From assembly GCF_004341625.1 (NCBI RefSeq), contig NZ_SLZG01000003.1:185045-249044 (forward strand): a DNA stretch of 64,000 bases. The letters are read 5' to 3'. Under the pieces are notes generated by a model that did not search any database, was not told where the DNA came from, and saw only the letters and a list, made by a program, of their open reading frames with translations. Positions within the stretch are counted from its first letter, which is position 1. Every line of letters starts with the position of its first letter. Shown here piece after piece: positions 47,141 to 56,017 of this stretch. The stretch is from Rhizobium sp. BK376 (GTDB lineage: Bacteria > Pseudomonadota > Alphaproteobacteria > Rhizobiales > Rhizobiaceae). A program made the position numbers and the translations under genes.

Positions 47141-47734
47141 ATGGCAGTCATGGAACGAGATCCCAAGCCTTGGAGCGTTACCGCTAGCCGCATCACTTAC
47201 CAGGATCGCTGGATCAAGGTCAGAAGCGACGATTGCCTCACCGCAGACGGCACCTTGGTCGCCCCGTTCCATGTGCTGGAATATCCCGACTGGATTAACG
47301 TTGTCCCTGTTATGCCGGACGGACGTGTCCTGCTGGTCAGGGAATACCGGCACGGTCGCGGCGAAATCGTGCTCGGTGTGGTCGCCGGTGGGGTTGAGGA
47401 AAGCGACAGACGGTCCGACGACCCTGCCATGGAAGCAGCCAAACGCGAATTGCTGGAGGAGACGGGCTACGAGGCGGACAGATTCGTCAAAATACTCGTG
47501 ACGCATCCCAATTCGGCGACCCATAACAACATCCATACGACCTATCTTGCGCTCGGCCTCAACAAGGTAGCGGAGCAATCTCTGGATGAGAGCGAAGACG
47601 TGCAAGTGCTTTTTCGGCCGCTTGACGATGTCCTTCGCGATCTTCAGTCCGGCGCCCTCATCATGCAGGGCATGCATGTTGCAGCTCTGTATGCAGCGGC
47701 ACATTGGCTGAAGATAAACGGGGGCTTGAAATAG
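47141..47734 (+). CDS. NUDIX hydrolase
   Basis: 197 residues with a modified Nudix box, GGVEESD...KRELLEETGYE, carrying a few extra residues between the first glycine-glutamate part and the REL-EE core. The ADP-ribose pyrophosphatase-like group is the closest pattern. Substrate not determined. An ATG three codons downstream is an alternative start. Confidence 0.87.
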   Translation: MAVMERDPKPWSVTASRITYQDRWIKVRSDDCLTADGTLVAPFHVLEYPDWINVVPVMPDGRVLLVREYRHGRGEIVLGVVAGGVEESDRRSDDPAMEAAKRELLEETGYEADRFVKILVTHPNSATHNNIHTTYLALGLNKVAEQSLDESEDVQVLFRPLDDVLRDLQSGALIMQGMHVAALYAAAHWLKINGGLK

Positions 47735-47845
47735 GCCGGTCATCGCGAGAGGTTGAGCCCTTCGGCTGTAGAACGCCGGCTTAGGTTGATTGCGCCTCGT
47801 TTTGTGGCTAGAGGACGCTCTAACTATTTGGACGCGGAAAAGAAC

Positions 47846-48955
47846 GTGAAACAGAAAGAACGCCGGCCGGGACAGAGAAATGCGGCTGCTCCCAATAGCG
47901 GGCGGCCCACGGACGATCGTCAGAAGCGCCCCGCCAAGCCGACGGCACCGTCCGCATCGGCGCGAAATCCCAAACCTGCTGCGGTCCGCGAAACGGCGGC
48001 TCCCACAGCGCCTGATCGGCCTTTGATCGCCCGCACCGGCGAGCGACCTGCCGAGCGCGTGCCGATCATTCTGGAATCCCTCGGTGCCGGCGACTTTCAT
48101 CTGATCGACAGCGGCAACGGCCTGAAGCTTGAGCAATACGGACCGTACCGGATCGTCCGTCCCGAGGGGCAGGCGCTGTGGCAGCCGTCGCTGCCGGTCC
48201 AAGCATGGGAAAATGTCGATGCCGTCTTCACCGGCGATACCGATGAGGAAGGAACGGGGCGCTGGCGCTTTCCGAAGGCGGCGCTCGGCGAGACCTGGCC
48301 GCTGCATCTGCTCGGCGTCGATTTCCATGGCCGCTTCACTTCCTTTCGCCATGTCGGCGTCTTCCCTGAGCAGATCGTCCACTGGACCTGGATGAAAGAT
48401 CAGGTCGAGAAGGCCGGCCGGCCGCTGAAGGTCCTGAACCTCTTCGGCTATACCGGCGTCGCCTCGCTGGTGGCGGCTGCCGCCGGCGCCGAAGTCACCC
48501 ATGTCGATGCCTCCAAGAAGGCGATCGGCTGGACGCGCGAGAACCAGGCGCTCGGCCGCATGGAGAAGCTGCCGATCCGCTGGATCTGCGAAGACGCGAT
48601 GAAGTTCATCCTGAGGGAGGAACGACGTGGCAGTACCTATGACATCATCCTGACCGATCCGCCGAAATTCGGCCGCGGCCCGAACGGCGAAGTCTGGCAT
48701 CTCTTCGAGCACCTACCGCTGATGCTGGATATCTGCCGCGAGATCCTGTCGCCGAAGGCGCTCGGCCTCGTCTTGACCGCCTATTCGATCCGCGCCAGCT
48801 TCTATTCGATCCACGAGCTGATGCGCGAGACCATGCGTGGCCGTGGTGGCGCCGTGGAATCGGGCGAGCTGGTCATCCGCGAAGCAGGCCTCGATGGAAA
48901 GACCCCGGGCAAGGCGCTTTCCACCTCTCTCTTTTCCCGTTGGGTGCCGAAATGA
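47846..48955 (+). CDS. Class I SAM-dependent rRNA methyltransferase (RlmI-like)
   Basis: 369 residues from a GTG at 47846. A disordered, basic, Ala/Pro-rich N-terminus (about 75 residues) is followed by a methyltransferase domain: motif I VLNLFGYTGVASL and motif IV TDPPKFGRGP, as in RlmI-type 23S rRNA cytosine methyltransferases. The PUA domain of RlmI is not evident. The stop overlaps the start of the next rRNA methyltransferase gene (ATGA), so the two are coupled. Confidence 0.85.
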   Translation: MKQKERRPGQRNAAAPNSGRPTDDRQKRPAKPTAPSASARNPKPAAVRETAAPTAPDRPLIARTGERPAERVPIILESLGAGDFHLIDSGNGLKLEQYGPYRIVRPEGQALWQPSLPVQAWENVDAVFTGDTDEEGTGRWRFPKAALGETWPLHLLGVDFHGRFTSFRHVGVFPEQIVHWTWMKDQVEKAGRPLKVLNLFGYTGVASLVAAAAGAEVTHVDASKKAIGWTRENQALGRMEKLPIRWICEDAMKFILREERRGSTYDIILTDPPKFGRGPNGEVWHLFEHLPLMLDICREILSPKALGLVLTAYSIRASFYSIHELMRETMRGRGGAVESGELVIREAGLDGKTPGKALSTSLFSRWVPK

Positions 48956-49809
48956 ACGAATTCCAGGAGCGCGGTCCGCGCCGGGTCGGTCAGGTGAAGG
49001 AAGTTACCTCCCTTGCCAACCCTGTTATCAAGGACATCAAGGCGCTGACATCGAAGAAGACGCGCGAGGAGACCGGCACCTTCATGGCCGAGGGCCTGAA
49101 GCTGGTCATCGATGCGCTGGAGCTCGGCTGGACCATCCGTACGCTCGTCTACGCCAAGGCAGCCAAGGGCAAGCCGCTGGTCGAGCAGGTCGCCGCAAAG
49201 ACGGTGGCCTCGGGCGGACTGGTGCTGGAAGTGAGCGAGAAGGTCATTTCCTCGATCACCCGTCGCGACAATCCGCAGATGGTGGTCGGCATCTTCGACC
49301 AGCGCTGGACGACGCTGCGAGACATCCATCCGAAGCCGGGCGAAACCTGGGTGGCGCTCGACCGCGTCCGTGATCCCGGCAATCTCGGTACGATTATCCG
49401 AACCGTCGATGCGGCCGGCGCCTCCGGCGTCATCCTCGTCGGCGAGGCAACCGATCCCTTTTCACTGGAAACCGTGCGCGCCACGATGGGGTCGGTCTTT
49501 GCCGTCCCGGTCGCCAAAGCGACAGCCGAAGAGTTCCTCGCCTGGAAGAAGGGCGCCGGGGTTTCGGTCGTTGCCACGCATCTCGCAGGCGCCGTCGATT
49601 ACCGGACCATCGACTACAAGAAGAAGCCCGTCGTCATTCTGATGGGCAATGAGCAATCCGGCTTGCCCGACATGCTTGCGAAAGAGGCGGATGCGCTTGC
49701 CCGCATCCCGCAATCCGGTCGCGCCGACAGCCTCAACCTGGCAGTCGCGACAGCAGTGATGCTGTTTGAGGCCCGCCGCCACATCCTGACGCTCAGCGAG
49801 ACCAGATGA
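48952..49809 (+). CDS. SPOUT (TrmH/SpoU family) RNA methyltransferase
   Basis: 285 residues. An N-terminal substrate-binding domain with [14 protein letters not shown] precedes the SPOUT knot with its three motifs: [25 protein letters not shown] and [14 protein letters not shown]. It would 2'-O-methylate rRNA or tRNA. It overlaps both neighbours by 4 nt (ATGA), forming a three-gene coupled unit with lspA. Confidence 0.93.
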   Translation: MNEFQERGPRRVGQVKEVTSLANPVIKDIKALTSKKTREETGTFMAEGLKLVIDALELGWTIRTLVYAKAAKGKPLVEQVAAKTVASGGLVLEVSEKVISSITRRDNPQMVVGIFDQRWTTLRDIHPKPGETWVALDRVRDPGNLGTIIRTVDAAGASGVILVGEATDPFSLETVRATMGSVFAVPVAKATAEEFLAWKKGAGVSVVATHLAGAVDYRTIDYKKKPVVILMGNEQSGLPDMLAKEADALARIPQSGRADSLNLAVATAVMLFEARRHILTLSETR

Positions 49810-50318
49810 CCGAACTTCCGTCCACCGAGCCGCGCAAATCCGCATTGTTTTCCCGGCCATTGCCGATCCTGATCTTCATCGTCATCGCCGTCATTCTCGA
49901 CCAGGCGATCAAGATCGCCGTCGACCGCTTTCTGCCGCTGCAGGAGGCTGTTCCGGTCATTCCCATGCTGGCGCTTTACCGGACCTATAATGTTGGGGTC
50001 GCCTTCTCGATGCTGTCAGGCATGGACGGCTGGTTCATCGTCGGCATGCGCCTTGTCATCGTCGTTTTCGTGCTCTGGCTATGGCACCGTACGTCGAAGG
50101 ACCGCTGGCTCGCCCATCTCGGCTTTGCGTTGATCATATCAGGTGCGCTCGGCAACCTTGTCGATCGTTTTCTCTACGGCCACGTGATCGACTATGTCCT
50201 GTTCCACACCGAGACATGGTCCTTTGCCGTTTTCAATCTCGCCGACAGCTTGATTTCGGTAGGCGCAGCGGCAGTCATTTTGGATGAGCTGCTGCTACCA
50301 AAAAAGGCCAAAGGATAA
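49806..50318 (+). CDS. lspA: Signal peptidase II (lipoprotein)
   Basis: 170 residues with four membrane helices. Catalytic aspartates are Asp120 (GNLVDRF) and Asp147 (FNLADS). It cleaves the signal peptide of diacylglyceryl prolipoproteins. Its start overlaps the stop of the upstream rRNA methyltransferase. Confidence 0.95.
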   Translation: MTELPSTEPRKSALFSRPLPILIFIVIAVILDQAIKIAVDRFLPLQEAVPVIPMLALYRTYNVGVAFSMLSGMDGWFIVGMRLVIVVFVLWLWHRTSKDRWLAHLGFALIISGALGNLVDRFLYGHVIDYVLFHTETWSFAVFNLADSLISVGAAAVILDELLLPKKAKG

Positions 50319-50373
50319 AGTTTTAACGATATCTGGAAGGCATTTGGAAGGGTGCTCATGTTAGAGGGCTCAC

Positions 50374-52707
50374 ATGAGCGCTCTCGGAAATCTGCAGGAC
50401 AGGCTGGCGTCCACCTTTGGTGACGGCGCGCGCAGATCTGGTGTCCCGCGGATCGATGCGCCTCCGCTTGCGCCGGAAAATCTGGCCGATGGCCATATCC
50501 CTGAAAACGCTGAAAATTCGCCGCCCCAGGCCAGATCGCCTCGACTTCCGGAGCGGCTTCATCGCTACTGGCTGAGTGGCGGCGGTCTTGTTGCCGGCGT
50601 CCTGATGCTCTCCATCGGCTATGCCGGTGGTCCGCTGGCTCTGGCCGCCTTCCTCATCCTTGTGGCCGTCGCGATCGCCGTGACAGATTTTGTCAGACAC
50701 AGCCAAGGCACGGCAGGCCGCGTTCATTCGTCGCAGCCGAAGACTTACACCGAGCATCAGTATGACCGGCAGTGGGAGCAGGACGAACGCGCCATGCTTC
50801 TTGCGACCATACACGACCAGCTCGGCGACATCGCCGTGACACGAAACATGGATCGCCGCATCGTCCGCGCCAACACGGTCTTCCGGCAGATGACAGGCAG
50901 GCCGCATCCGGAAGGCATGAGCTGCGAAGAGTTGGGTCTTGCCTTCCGTCCGGGCACCGAGCCCAATCGCTATGATGTCGAGATGTCCACGCCGCTCGGC
51001 CAACGCATCTTTGCCTGGCATGACGTCATGATCCGCGATCCGGCCTCCGGCGACCTGATGGTGCAGAGCATCGCCCGCGATGTCACCGACGAACGCCTGA
51101 CGGCCCACGCCCGCGAGGAAGCCCGCCTGAAGGCGGAATACATCAATGCCGCCAAGTCCCGGCTTCTTGCGACTGTCAGCCATGAGATCCGAACCCCGCT
51201 GTCGGGCATTCTCGGCATGAGTCACCTGCTCAGTCAGACGAACCTCACCGCCGAGCAGGGCAATTATCTGGCGGGCATTCGCCAGTCCGGAAACGCGCTG
51301 GTGCAGTTGGTCGAGGACCTTCTCGATTTTTCGACGATCGAGGTCGGTCGGTTCGAGCTCCGCCCTCGCGCGGAACCCCTGCGCCAGCTGATCGAAAGCG
51401 TCGTCGAGATGCTGTCTCATCGGGCACATGAAAAAGGCATAGAGGTCGGAACGACTGTGTCCGCCGACGTCCCCGAACTCATGAATTTCGACCCCGCACG
51501 CCTTCGGCAAGTGCTGTTCAACGTCATCGGCAATGCAGTCAAGTTCACGCATCAGGGCGGTGTACTGATCCGAGCCGGCCTCGATGGAGCCGACCTGCTG
51601 ATAACGGTAAGGGACAGCGGGCCAGGCATGACGCCGGCTGTACAGGCCCGGATATTCGGCGAGTATGAACAGGCCGGCGACGCGATCGAAAGAAGCGGAG
51701 GGACGGGCCTTGGCCTGCCCATCTCAGCCCGCATCATCAAGGAATTCGGCGGCTCGCTGACAGTGACCAGCGAAAAAGGCAAGGGCAGCGAATTTACGAT
51801 CCGATTCCCCCTAAGCGTATCGCCGGAACACCGCGGTTCGAGCCGTCGTGGCCTGCTGAAGGGAACGCGCGTGCTGCTGCTTGCGCCGGATGGCCCTGCG
51901 AGCATCGGCATCGCCAGCACGATCCGCACGCTCGGCGGTCATTGCCAGCGGCTTGAACCCGGCGATATCGGCGGCTTTTCGCTGAGTGCGGTGGGCAAGG
52001 CGGACGAGCTGCCGACTGACATCATCGTCGATCACCGTATGGCTCCCTATTTCTTCCGCGAATTTTCGGACCGCGTCCAGATCGCGGCACCCGATCTGCG
52101 CAAGATCTTCCTGGTCAATCCCGAGGAACGCGCGATCCGGCCGCTTGATCTCTTCGATGCCTGGCTCATCCGGCCGCTTCGTGAACAGTCGCTGATCGAT
52201 GTGCTCAGCGGCCGCATGCGGGGCATGGAAAAGCGGGATGCGATCAACGACAACCAGCGTGGTTTCGGCCCGGCAGTACCGGAGGTGAAGCCCCCGACCG
52301 GCCTCCGTATCGTTCTTGGCGAGGACGACCCCGTCAACGCCATGCTGGTGCGCGCAACGCTCGTGAAGGCGGGGCACAATGTCCAGCTTGTCGGGGATTT
52401 CGAAACCCTTCTCGGCATTGCAGCCGAGATGGGCGAGGACCGGCTGGATCTGATGGTCACGGATCTGTCCATGCCCGGCGGAGAAGGGCTGGATGTGCTT
52501 GCTCGGATACGCGCCGGTGAACGCCGCGACGGCCTGCCGGCCCTGCCGATTCTCGTGCTGACCGCCGACCATCGCCAGGAGACTCACAATAAGGCTCTCC
52601 TCGAGGGAGCCGATGCCGTACTCGCCAAACCGGTCGATCCGGAGCGTCTGGTGACCGAGGTTCAGAGACTTGCAACCCGCGCTTTGGAGGCCGCTTCCGT
52701 CCACTGA
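50374..52707 (+). CDS. Hybrid sensor histidine kinase/response regulator
   Basis: 777 residues. A membrane hairpin (about 66-107), a PAS-like domain (about 148-240), HisKA with His270 in SHEIRTPLSG, HATPase (NVIGNAVKFT; GLGLPIS), then a degenerate receiver-like segment (about 498-615) and a true C-terminal receiver with EDDP, phospho-acceptor Asp in MVTDLSMPGG, and KP in LAKPVDPE. The signal and output partner are unknown. It follows lspA by 55 nt and precedes olsB. Confidence 0.92.
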   Translation: MSALGNLQDRLASTFGDGARRSGVPRIDAPPLAPENLADGHIPENAENSPPQARSPRLPERLHRYWLSGGGLVAGVLMLSIGYAGGPLALAAFLILVAVAIAVTDFVRHSQGTAGRVHSSQPKTYTEHQYDRQWEQDERAMLLATIHDQLGDIAVTRNMDRRIVRANTVFRQMTGRPHPEGMSCEELGLAFRPGTEPNRYDVEMSTPLGQRIFAWHDVMIRDPASGDLMVQSIARDVTDERLTAHAREEARLKAEYINAAKSRLLATVSHEIRTPLSGILGMSHLLSQTNLTAEQGNYLAGIRQSGNALVQLVEDLLDFSTIEVGRFELRPRAEPLRQLIESVVEMLSHRAHEKGIEVGTTVSADVPELMNFDPARLRQVLFNVIGNAVKFTHQGGVLIRAGLDGADLLITVRDSGPGMTPAVQARIFGEYEQAGDAIERSGGTGLGLPISARIIKEFGGSLTVTSEKGKGSEFTIRFPLSVSPEHRGSSRRGLLKGTRVLLLAPDGPASIGIASTIRTLGGHCQRLEPGDIGGFSLSAVGKADELPTDIIVDHRMAPYFFREFSDRVQIAAPDLRKIFLVNPEERAIRPLDLFDAWLIRPLREQSLIDVLSGRMRGMEKRDAINDNQRGFGPAVPEVKPPTGLRIVLGEDDPVNAMLVRATLVKAGHNVQLVGDFETLLGIAAEMGEDRLDLMVTDLSMPGGEGLDVLARIRAGERRDGLPALPILVLTADHRQETHNKALLEGADAVLAKPVDPERLVTEVQRLATRALEAASVH

Positions 52708-52830
52708 AAACCGGCTTTGTGGAAGGTTTTGAACAGGCACGGTTCTTGCATTTCGCATTGCACCATGTCACTTTCCTGTCGTATACATTTGCTTAATGGC
52801 GTGTAACCCAACCCGTAGAGGGGAACCGCC

Positions 52831-53709
52831 ATGTCTATCGAAATGTTGAATCGCGAAATTCAGGGCGAAGCAGTTCAGACGTCGAATAAAACCAGTGTGC
52901 CCGTGAGCGGCGATGTGTTTGGACGCATCGGCAATCTTGAGACGCGCCTTGCCCGAACGGAGCGCGAGATCGATGCCGCGCAGGCCGTGCGCTTTCGCGT
53001 GTTCGTCGAAGAGATGAATGCTCAGTTGCCGGCAGATGCGATGCGCCGCGGGCGCGACGTCGATGCCTATGATTCGATCTGTGATCATCTGCTGGTGCTC
53101 GACCGTTCGCTCGAAGGCGATTCGGAAGACCAGATCGTCGGCACCTATCGTCTGCTGCGCCAGGAAGTGGCCATGGCGAACGGCGGCTTCTATTCTGCTT
53201 CGGAATTCGCCATCGACGGGTTGCTCGCCCGTCACCCGGAAAAGCGCTTCATGGAGCTCGGGCGCTCCTGCGTACTGCCTGCCTATCGCAATAAGCGCAC
53301 CGTCGAGCTGCTGTGGCAGGGTAACTGGGCCTACTCGCTGAAGCACGGCATGAGCGCTATGTTCGGTTGCGCTTCCTTCCCGGGTATCCAGCCGGAACAG
53401 CATGCGCTCGCCTTGTCCTTCCTGCATCACAATGTGCTTGCAAAGGACGAATGGACCGTTGGCGCGCTTCCGAATCTTGCCCGCACCATGGACCTGATGC
53501 CTGTGGAGGCAGTCAATTCCAAGAAGGCGTTGATGGCGCTGCCGCCGCTCATCAAGGGTTATCTGCGCCTCGGCGCGATGGTCGGCTCCGGCGCCGTCGT
53601 CGATCAGGCCTTCAACACGACAGACGTCCTAATCGTTCTGCCGATATCAAGCATTTCCGATCGCTATGTGAACTACTACGGCGCCGACGCTGGCCGTTTC
53701 GCCAGCTGA
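52831..53709 (+). CDS. olsB: L-ornithine N(alpha)-acyltransferase OlsB
   Basis: 292 residues of the OlsB/hemolysin-like GNAT acyltransferase family: AQAVRFRVFVEEM, then FMELGRSCVLPAYRNKRT and FGCASFPG. It transfers 3-hydroxyacyl groups from ACP to ornithine, the first step of ornithine lipid synthesis, which rhizobia make under phosphate limitation. AGAGGGGAA precedes the ATG. The second-step gene olsA is not in the window. Length is close to S. meliloti OlsB. Confidence 0.93.
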   Translation: MSIEMLNREIQGEAVQTSNKTSVPVSGDVFGRIGNLETRLARTEREIDAAQAVRFRVFVEEMNAQLPADAMRRGRDVDAYDSICDHLLVLDRSLEGDSEDQIVGTYRLLRQEVAMANGGFYSASEFAIDGLLARHPEKRFMELGRSCVLPAYRNKRTVELLWQGNWAYSLKHGMSAMFGCASFPGIQPEQHALALSFLHHNVLAKDEWTVGALPNLARTMDLMPVEAVNSKKALMALPPLIKGYLRLGAMVGSGAVVDQAFNTTDVLIVLPISSISDRYVNYYGADAGRFAS

Positions 53710-53715
53710 TTTGCA

Positions 53716-53745
53716 TCCCTGAAGGCTTTGAAACGTCTTCAGGGA
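53716..53745. terminator. Hairpin between convergent olsB and cyclase genes
   Basis: TCCCTGAAG (53716-53724) and CTTCAGGGA (53737-53745) are perfect arms with a 12-nt loop in the 54-nt gap between convergent stops. No U-run, so termination is probable rather than certain. Confidence 0.55.
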
Positions 53746-53763
53746 GCCATTGCGCGGCTTTGA

Positions 53764-55173
53764 TCACGGGATAGCAAAAACATCGATCTGGTTCGTGATG
53801 CCGCGAAGAGCGACATTGTGCGATACCGGCTTCAAGCCGTGGGTGCTCAAGAGTTCTGCCGCCTGGGGATAGCCAAGCACGGAACCGGTTGCGAAGATCT
53901 CGTGCGACGTCGCGAGGTTCTGTACGCGCGACGCGATGTTGACCGTCTGGCCGAAATAGTCCTGCCGCTCGTTAAGACTGACCGCAATGCACGGTCCCTC
54001 GTGGATACCGATTTTCAGAAGCAGGTCGTCACTGCCGCGCTCCTTGTTGAGGCTGAGCATCGCCTCGCGCATCCGCATGGCAGCCATGATGGCCCGATCG
54101 GGCGTCGGAAAAGTGGCCATGACGGCATCTCCAATGGTCTTCACGACGGCACCGGCCTCGGCGCCGACGATATCGTTGAGGATGCCGAAATGGGTCCTCA
54201 CCAGATCGAAGGCGGCAAGGTCGCCGACGCGCTCGTAAAGCTCCGTCGAGCCGCGCAGATCGGTGAAAAGAAATGTGAGGCTAGTGATCTTCAGCCGCTG
54301 ATCGACGTCGATCGTGTCGGTGCGGTAGATGTCACGGAACGTCTGGTTGGAAAGCAGCCGCTTGGCCGTCAGGAAAGACCGGCGATTGTGCAGCAGCGAA
54401 TGAAGCGCGTCGTTGGCAAGGCATACGGATGGAAGGGTGCGCACTTCCGTTCGGTTTTCGACGGAAAGACGTAAGGGTCCTGGTCTGAGCTTAAGCACAT
54501 CGCCATGCCGCTGCACGCGGTCAAAGACGAGGGAAAGGTTCTGCCGCTCCCTGGTCGGCTCGCCCTGCACGTCGATGAATTGCGCAGCATGCGTGACAGG
54601 CTCGAAGATCACGGTGAACTCTGCCGGCAGCTGTAGCGATATGACGGCCTTTTCCCCCGGCGGCAGTTCGAGCGATTCCAGCACGAACGCATCGACCTTT
54701 TCCTCGTAACCTTCTTCCGGAAGCTCGATGCCGGAGCCCCAATAGATCTGCCGGAAATATTCTGTGGGAGACAAGGAGTGGGGATCATGCGCCGCGATAT
54801 GGCGAACGCGCGGGCTGACTGTGAAGGTCACCTCGACCATCTCGTCCAGCGTCGGCTCATAACCGGCGGCGCATAGCGCGCAGCTATAGGTATCGCTCTG
54901 GATGGTCTTCAGTGAGGTATTGGCATCGAGAACGCCGCCGCAGCCCGGGCAAAGGACGTTCCAGGACATCTCGAACAGCCCGAGCCGCGCTGCATGCAGA
55001 AAGGCGTTGACCGTCAAGTCTTCGTCGAATCCGTACTTGTTCGCAAAGGCAAGCGCATTCACGCGGCAAAGATGATGGTCGGGTGCTTCGACGACCAACC
55101 GCTCTATGGCATCCGCAATATCAGGCAGCGCCGAATGCCTAAGCGCTGCAAACAGGGGCATAGCGTCATCCAT
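53764..55173 (-). CDS. Adenylate/guanylate cyclase domain protein with zinc-ribbon-like motif
   Basis: 469 residues. The N-terminal half is a DUF5939-like region with CPGCGG (about 75) and CALCAAGY (about 97), a pair of CxxC motifs. The C-terminal class III cyclase domain (about 295-440) has metal aspartates in FTDLRGSTELY and TIGDAVMATF. The GFNIAS-like stretch reads FGQTVNIASRVQNL. It would make cAMP or cGMP. No membrane segments. It is divergent from the toxin-antitoxin pair. Confidence 0.88.
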   Translation of the reverse strand: MDDAMPLFAALRHSALPDIADAIERLVVEAPDHHLCRVNALAFANKYGFDEDLTVNAFLHAARLGLFEMSWNVLCPGCGGVLDANTSLKTIQSDTYSCALCAAGYEPTLDEMVEVTFTVSPRVRHIAAHDPHSLSPTEYFRQIYWGSGIELPEEGYEEKVDAFVLESLELPPGEKAVISLQLPAEFTVIFEPVTHAAQFIDVQGEPTRERQNLSLVFDRVQRHGDVLKLRPGPLRLSVENRTEVRTLPSVCLANDALHSLLHNRRSFLTAKRLLSNQTFRDIYRTDTIDVDQRLKITSLTFLFTDLRGSTELYERVGDLAAFDLVRTHFGILNDIVGAEAGAVVKTIGDAVMATFPTPDRAIMAAMRMREAMLSLNKERGSDDLLLKIGIHEGPCIAVSLNERQDYFGQTVNIASRVQNLATSHEIFATGSVLGYPQAAELLSTHGLKPVSHNVALRGITNQIDVFAIP

Positions 55174-55328
55174 CTTGCGATTTTATACCGAAATCACGAC
55201 TGCGGACAGCGTCTTTCTTTCATACGCGGACAGGTCGGACACGCATGATCGAGATGGCTTTTGGAGGGAGATGGTGGAAATCGTCATTCAATTGCATTAC
55301 ACCCTATTCTGGTTGAAGGAGACAGTAG

Positions 55329-55637
55329 ATGGCGTCGACCGCGCTTGTTCAGACAAGGATTGATCCGCAGATCAAGGAACGCGCTACTGCTGTTCTTGAG
55401 ACAATGGGGCTGACGGTTTCCGACGCCGTTCGAATATTGCTCACCAGAACTGCCAATGAAGGCGCCTTGCCGCTTGAGCTTTTAAGTAATGGTGAGGCGC
55501 ACGACACTTGGTTTCGAACCAAGGTTCTGCAGGCGCTTGCCGATACGCGGCCGGATATCGACGACGCGGACGTCGAAGCACATTTCGAAGAGCGGCGAGC
55601 TCAGGCGCTGCAAGAAATTGATGAGGCTGATCAGTGA
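55329..55637 (+). CDS. RelB/DinJ family antitoxin
   Basis: 102 residues. The N-terminal ribbon-helix-helix TALVQTRIDPQIKERATAVL and GLTVSDAVRILLTRTANEG are typical of RelB/DinJ; the C-terminal half would wrap the toxin. It overlaps the downstream toxin remnant by 4 nt (GTGA), the usual coupled arrangement. With a crippled toxin it may be an orphan antitoxin. Confidence 0.88.
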   Translation: MASTALVQTRIDPQIKERATAVLETMGLTVSDAVRILLTRTANEGALPLELLSNGEAHDTWFRTKVLQALADTRPDIDDADVEAHFEERRAQALQEIDEADQ

Positions 55638-55927
55638 AGCTCGTCTGGGCGCGCTATGCACTTTCCGATCGCGACGGCATCTTTACCTATATTCGAGCTG
55701 AAAATCCGAAAGCCGCAGTTTTAATCGACCAACAAGTCGCATCGGCAGCACGTCGTCTCCTAGAATTTCCGGAAAGCGGCAGGATCGGACGCATCGAGGG
55801 CACACGAGAACTGGTTGTCCCGCGAACGCCCTACATCCTTGCCTAAATCATACTGCCCGATCGCATCCGAATCCTACGCGTTCTCCACGGAGCCCAGATG
55901 TGGCCGGATGAGCTTTCCACGGATTAA
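55634..55927 (+). pseudogene. RelE/ParE toxin interrupted by an in-frame stop
   Basis: A GTG start at 55634 opens a RelE/ParE toxin (MKLVWARYALSDRDGIFTYI ... VVPRTPYILA) that stops at the TAA of 55844-55846 after 70 codons. The same frame continues without a shift for 26 more codons, encoding IILPDRIRILRVLHGAQMWP and ending at 55925-55927. Relatives have a tyrosine after YILA, so TAC or TAT to TAA is the likely lesion. The C-terminal strand, which carries RNase-site residues in this family, is lost unless the stop is read through. Confidence 0.85.
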
Positions 55928-55977
55928 AACCCAGCGCCGTCTGACCGGACATGCTGACAATCGAGCCAAAGGCTAGG

Positions 55978-56009
55978 CGACAGCGGCGGTCGGAAGGCCG
56001 CCGCTGTCG
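55978..56009 (-). terminator. Hairpin after the malic enzyme gene
   Basis: CGACAGCGGCGG (55978-55989) pairs perfectly with CCGCCGCTGTCG (55998-56009). It sits 8 nt past the minus-strand stop and is probably its terminator, though the U-run is poor. Confidence 0.7.
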
Positions 56010-56017
56010 AGTTGAAC

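Noticed and set aside
47126..48712. 528-codon minus-strand frame across the NUDIX and methyltransferase genes
   Set aside because: It spans two well-supported plus-strand genes and has no domain pattern.
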